Source: Patescibacteria group bacterium
Lineage (GTDB): Bacteria > Patescibacteriota > Microgenomatia > UBA1406 > GWC2-37-13
NCBI GenBank assembly: GCA_943356515.1
Contig: CALRFM010000013.1
Location: 1 to 15,086, forward strand
Direction: 5' to 3'
DNA: 15,086 nt
Shown here: in pieces, positions 12,960-15,086 of the stretch
Position numbering within the stretch: the stretch's first letter is position 1
How the letters are laid out: each line of letters begins with the position of its first letter
Program-made: the position numbers and the translations under genes
Notes under the pieces: generated by a model
Database searches by the model: none
What the model saw: the letters and a program-made list of their open reading frames with translations, nothing else
What the model was told of the DNA's origin: nothing

Positions 12960-14216
12960 ATGCTAGACATCCAATTCATACGCGATAATGCGCAAAAAGT
13001 AAAACAGGCCGCAAAGAATAAAAACAGAGAAGTAGATATAGATAAACTCCTAGAGCTCGACAGTACACGAAGAGGCCTTATTCAACAATCTCAAGTGTTG
13101 CGTGAGGAACGTAATACCCTTTCTCAAAATCATCCTCCATCCGAAAATGATATTACCCGTGGTAAAGAAATAAAAGAAAAACTTAAAATAATAGAAGACG
13201 ATCTGAAAAAGATTGATACTAAACTCAATGATCTTATGATGTATGTTCCAAACGTTCCTTTGGATGAAGTCCCAGTGGGTAAAAGTGAAAAAGATAATGT
13301 AGAACTTAAAAAATGGGGAGACATTCGAGCGTTTGATTTTGAGCCAAAAGATCATATCACTTTAGGAACAGAATTGGATATTTTTGATTTAGAACGAGGA
13401 TCGAAGGTATCTGGATTTCGTGGATATTTTCTTAAAAATCAAGGAGCTACATTACATCTAGCATTAATCTTTTATGTCTATCAAAAATTAGTTGCAAAGG
13501 GATTTACCCCTATGATTCCTCCAACTATTGTAAAAGCATTTACACTCTATGGTTCAGGTCACTTTCCATGGGGCGGTCAACAAGATGTGTATAAACTCAA
13601 TGATGACGATTCCTATTTGGCAGGAACCGCAGAGATTCCCGTAACCGCATATCATGCTGGTGAAACATTGCAAGAAAGTGAGTTGCCCAAACGGTATACG
13701 GGCATGTCTCCGTGTTACCGTAGAGAGGCCGGAGCCTATGGTAAAGATACAAAAGGACTTTACAGAGTTCATGAATTTTGGAAGATTGAACAAGTAGTTA
13801 TTGGAAAAAATGATAGGGAAGAAGCGATAAAGATCCATGAAGAACTTGAACAAAATGCTGAAGAAATATTGCAAGACTTGAAACTCCCCTACCGACAACT
13901 GCTTATGTGCACCGGAGACATGGGTGAACCACAAATAAAAAAATACGATATAGAAACTTGGATGCCGTCAAGAAAAGCATATGGAGAGACGATGTCTAAC
14001 TCTATAATGGGAGACTTTCAAGCGCGAAGACTCAATATGAAATATCGTGGAAAAGATGGTAAAACGAAGTTTTGTTTTACTTACAATAATACCGCAGTAG
14101 CATCTCCTCGCATACTTATTGCAATATTGGAAAACTATCAACAAAAAGATGGTACCATAAAAGTCCCTGATGTTTTGGTTCCTTTCACACAGTTTGAAAC
14201 TATTGAAAAGAAATAA
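12960..14216 (+). CDS. serS: Seryl-tRNA synthetase
   Basis: Charges tRNA-Ser (class II synthetase). The 418-residue product starts MLDIQFIRDN, the standard SerRS N-terminus; the longer frame back to 12792 overlaps the membrane-protein gene and is rejected. A helical tRNA-binding arm spans about residues 10-100 (VLREERNTLS, EIKEKLKIIEDDLKKID). Catalytic core: GSGHFPWG, TAEIPVTAYHAGE (serine/AMP pocket), motif 2 in SPCYRREAGAYGKDTKGLYR, VHEFWKIEQ, and motif 3 as NNTAVASPRILIAILENYQ, where the usual NGS/T-x-LA is NNTAVAS but the key Arg is kept. The end KVPDVLVPF is typical. The TAA stop shares its last A with the ATG of the aquaporin gene. The extended -10 box 7 bases before the ATG suggests a leaderless transcript. 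Confidence 0.96.
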   Translation: MLDIQFIRDNAQKVKQAAKNKNREVDIDKLLELDSTRRGLIQQSQVLREERNTLSQNHPPSENDITRGKEIKEKLKIIEDDLKKIDTKLNDLMMYVPNVPLDEVPVGKSEKDNVELKKWGDIRAFDFEPKDHITLGTELDIFDLERGSKVSGFRGYFLKNQGATLHLALIFYVYQKLVAKGFTPMIPPTIVKAFTLYGSGHFPWGGQQDVYKLNDDDSYLAGTAEIPVTAYHAGETLQESELPKRYTGMSPCYRREAGAYGKDTKGLYRVHEFWKIEQVVIGKNDREEAIKIHEELEQNAEEILQDLKLPYRQLLMCTGDMGEPQIKKYDIETWMPSRKAYGETMSNSIMGDFQARRLNMKYRGKDGKTKFCFTYNNTAVASPRILIAILENYQQKDGTIKVPDVLVPFTQFETIEKK

Positions 14217-14833
14217 TGTATCAAAAATTCCTCGCTGAATTTATCGGCACATTAACCCTGACCTTCGTTGTGATTCTTTCACTTGATGGCATATTCCCCA
14301 TTGCCACTCCTATACTGGCAGCTATTACTCTTGGATTATTTGTATATAGCGTGGGACATATTTCTGGAACACATATAAACCCTGCAGTCACTATTGGGTT
14401 ATGGTCAATTAAAAAAATTGATACTAATGATGCATTGTCTTACATTATGGCGCAGATCTTTGGAGCAGCAACCGCTCTTATTATTGGCATGCTTATGGAT
14501 ATAAATTACAGTATTACTGCTTCAAGTTCTATTATAACTGGACTGGCAGAAATGGCTGGCATGATATTCTTTACCTTTGGCATTGCATCTGTCGTATTTG
14601 GCAATGTTCACAAAGCAATGTCTGGCGTAGTTGTTGGAACTTCACTCTTTATGGGTATTGCCATTGCAGCACTCATGGGTTCAAATGGAGTACTGAATCC
14701 TGCTGTTGCAGTAGGAATCAAATCATTTAGCATCATGTATATGATTGGACCTATTGTTGGATCAGTGATCGGAATGAAGCTATATAAGTTTGTGAATTCT
14801 TCTGGCCACCGCGTCTCCAACCTCAGAAGTTGA
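14216..14833 (+). CDS. MIP-family (aquaporin-like) channel with atypical selectivity filter
   Basis: A 205-residue, six-helix channel of the aquaporin/glycerol-facilitator family in the cytoplasmic membrane. It starts with the classic FLAEFIGTLTLTF. The first half-helix motif is SGTHINPAVTIG (NPA at 55-57, H53 conserved). The second is NGVLNPAVAVGI (NPA at 161-163), where Val164 takes the place of the nearly invariant Arg of NPAR. That Arg forms the aromatic/arginine constriction, so the pore is predicted to be wider or less polar than in ordinary water channels, with substrate unknown. It is short for the family because loops are minimal. Its ATG overlaps the serS stop (TAATG), so the two are coupled. 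The last 18 codons are antisense to the 3' end of the converging leuB-like gene. Confidence 0.9.
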   Translation: MYQKFLAEFIGTLTLTFVVILSLDGIFPIATPILAAITLGLFVYSVGHISGTHINPAVTIGLWSIKKIDTNDALSYIMAQIFGAATALIIGMLMDINYSITASSSIITGLAEMAGMIFFTFGIASVVFGNVHKAMSGVVVGTSLFMGIAIAALMGSNGVLNPAVAVGIKSFSIMYMIGPIVGSVIGMKLYKFVNSSGHRVSNLRS

Positions 14834-15086
14834 GAGCGGGTTTTCTGACACAATATCTCTTGTTCCTTTTCCTTCATCTAAAAGCGATATTACTGATCTG
14901 CAAATTGCTTCGGCTTCTTCTTTCATATCGAAACTATATTCGAGCATCATCGCAGCTGACAAGATAGTGCCTATGGGGTTTGCGGTATTTTGATCAGCAG
15001 CTTTTGGATATGATCCATGAATGGGTTCATACAATGATGTCTTTTCTCCAATTGATGCCGAGGGGAGAAGGCCAATAGAACCAGTG
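14780..15086 (-). CDS. leuB: 3-isopropylmalate dehydrogenase-like (LeuB), C-terminal part, cut by window edge
   Basis: The minus-strand frame entering at the right edge reads TGSIGLLPSASIGEKTSLYE then PIHGSYPKAADQNTANPIGT, ILSAAMMLEYSF and ends STSEVGDAVARRIHKLI. This is the C-terminal third of the beta-decarboxylating dehydrogenases (LeuB / isocitrate / tartrate type). YEPIHGSYPK and ANPIGTILSAAMML are the adenine-nucleotide-binding segments; a His-Gly-Ser here is usual for NAD-linked LeuB. LeuB oxidises 3-isopropylmalate in leucine synthesis, but the substrate loop and active-site Tyr/Lys lie outside the window, so a related isomer substrate cannot be excluded. It ends in TAG at 14780-14782, overlapping the aquaporin gene by 54 bases tail-to-tail. 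About 102 residues are visible. Confidence 0.88.
   Translation of the reverse strand, partial: TGSIGLLPSASIGEKTSLYEPIHGSYPKAADQNTANPIGTILSAAMMLEYSFDMKEEAEAICRSVISLLDEGKGTRDIVSENPLSTSEVGDAVARRIHKLI

Noticed and set aside
1..15086. CRISPR array, rRNA, prophage or defence island
   Set aside because: No regularly spaced repeats, no rRNA-like sequence and no cluster of phage or defence genes were seen.

Overview
The window looks like a piece of an AT-rich, gene-dense genome of the Candidate Phyla Radiation (Patescibacteria, probably Parcubacteria-like). This is an inference. It rests on very short intergenic spaces, genes joined by 4-base ATGA overlaps, few Shine-Dalgarno sites, -10 boxes placed 5-7 bases before start codons (leaderless mRNAs), a patescibacterial style of lysyl- and seryl-tRNA synthetase, and an IMP dehydrogenase without CBS domains. 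TGA is the normal stop here: it ends the adenosine-deaminase-like gene, guaB, the TspO gene, the aquaporin gene and others, so the standard bacterial code applies.

Layout. Positions 1-3100 are accessory and worn. They hold the tail of an IS1595-type transposase abutting a decapitated EamA transporter, then a TspO/MBR gene and a conserved gene of unknown function that diverge from one palindromic promoter. Next come a YciI remnant antisense to that gene's 3' end, an unknown membrane protein, and a helical protein with a HEPN/MltR-like R-x4-H motif. A tRNA-Glu(CTC) gene lies on the minus strand at 3117-3190, and 13 bases of its 5' end are repeated 43 bases away. Positions 3250-5925 form a greA-lysS unit behind a strong promoter and a terminator-like leader hairpin. 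LysS is fused to a C-terminal HD-phosphohydrolase-like domain.

Positions 5996-12146 are a purine-handling block on the plus strand: a pentein (DDAH/arginine-deiminase-like) hydrolase, an adenosine/adenine-deaminase-like enzyme, CBS-less guaB, guaA, a second IMPDH/GMP-reductase-family gene split by one TGA, and a Gpt-like phosphoribosyltransferase. Together these could salvage purine bases: deamination to hypoxanthine or inosine, phosphoribosylation to IMP or GMP, then IMP to XMP to GMP. No purine nucleoside phosphorylase or de novo enzyme is visible. Positions 12155-14833 encode a seven-helix membrane protein of unknown function, SerRS, and an aquaporin-family channel lacking the usual arginine after its second NPA motif. 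The window ends in the 3' part of a leuB-like gene on the minus strand that overlaps the aquaporin gene tail-to-tail.

The most interesting items are the LysRS-HD fusion, the single in-frame TGA at a conserved glycine of the second IMPDH-family gene, the greA leader hairpin, and the repeated leaderless promoter architecture.
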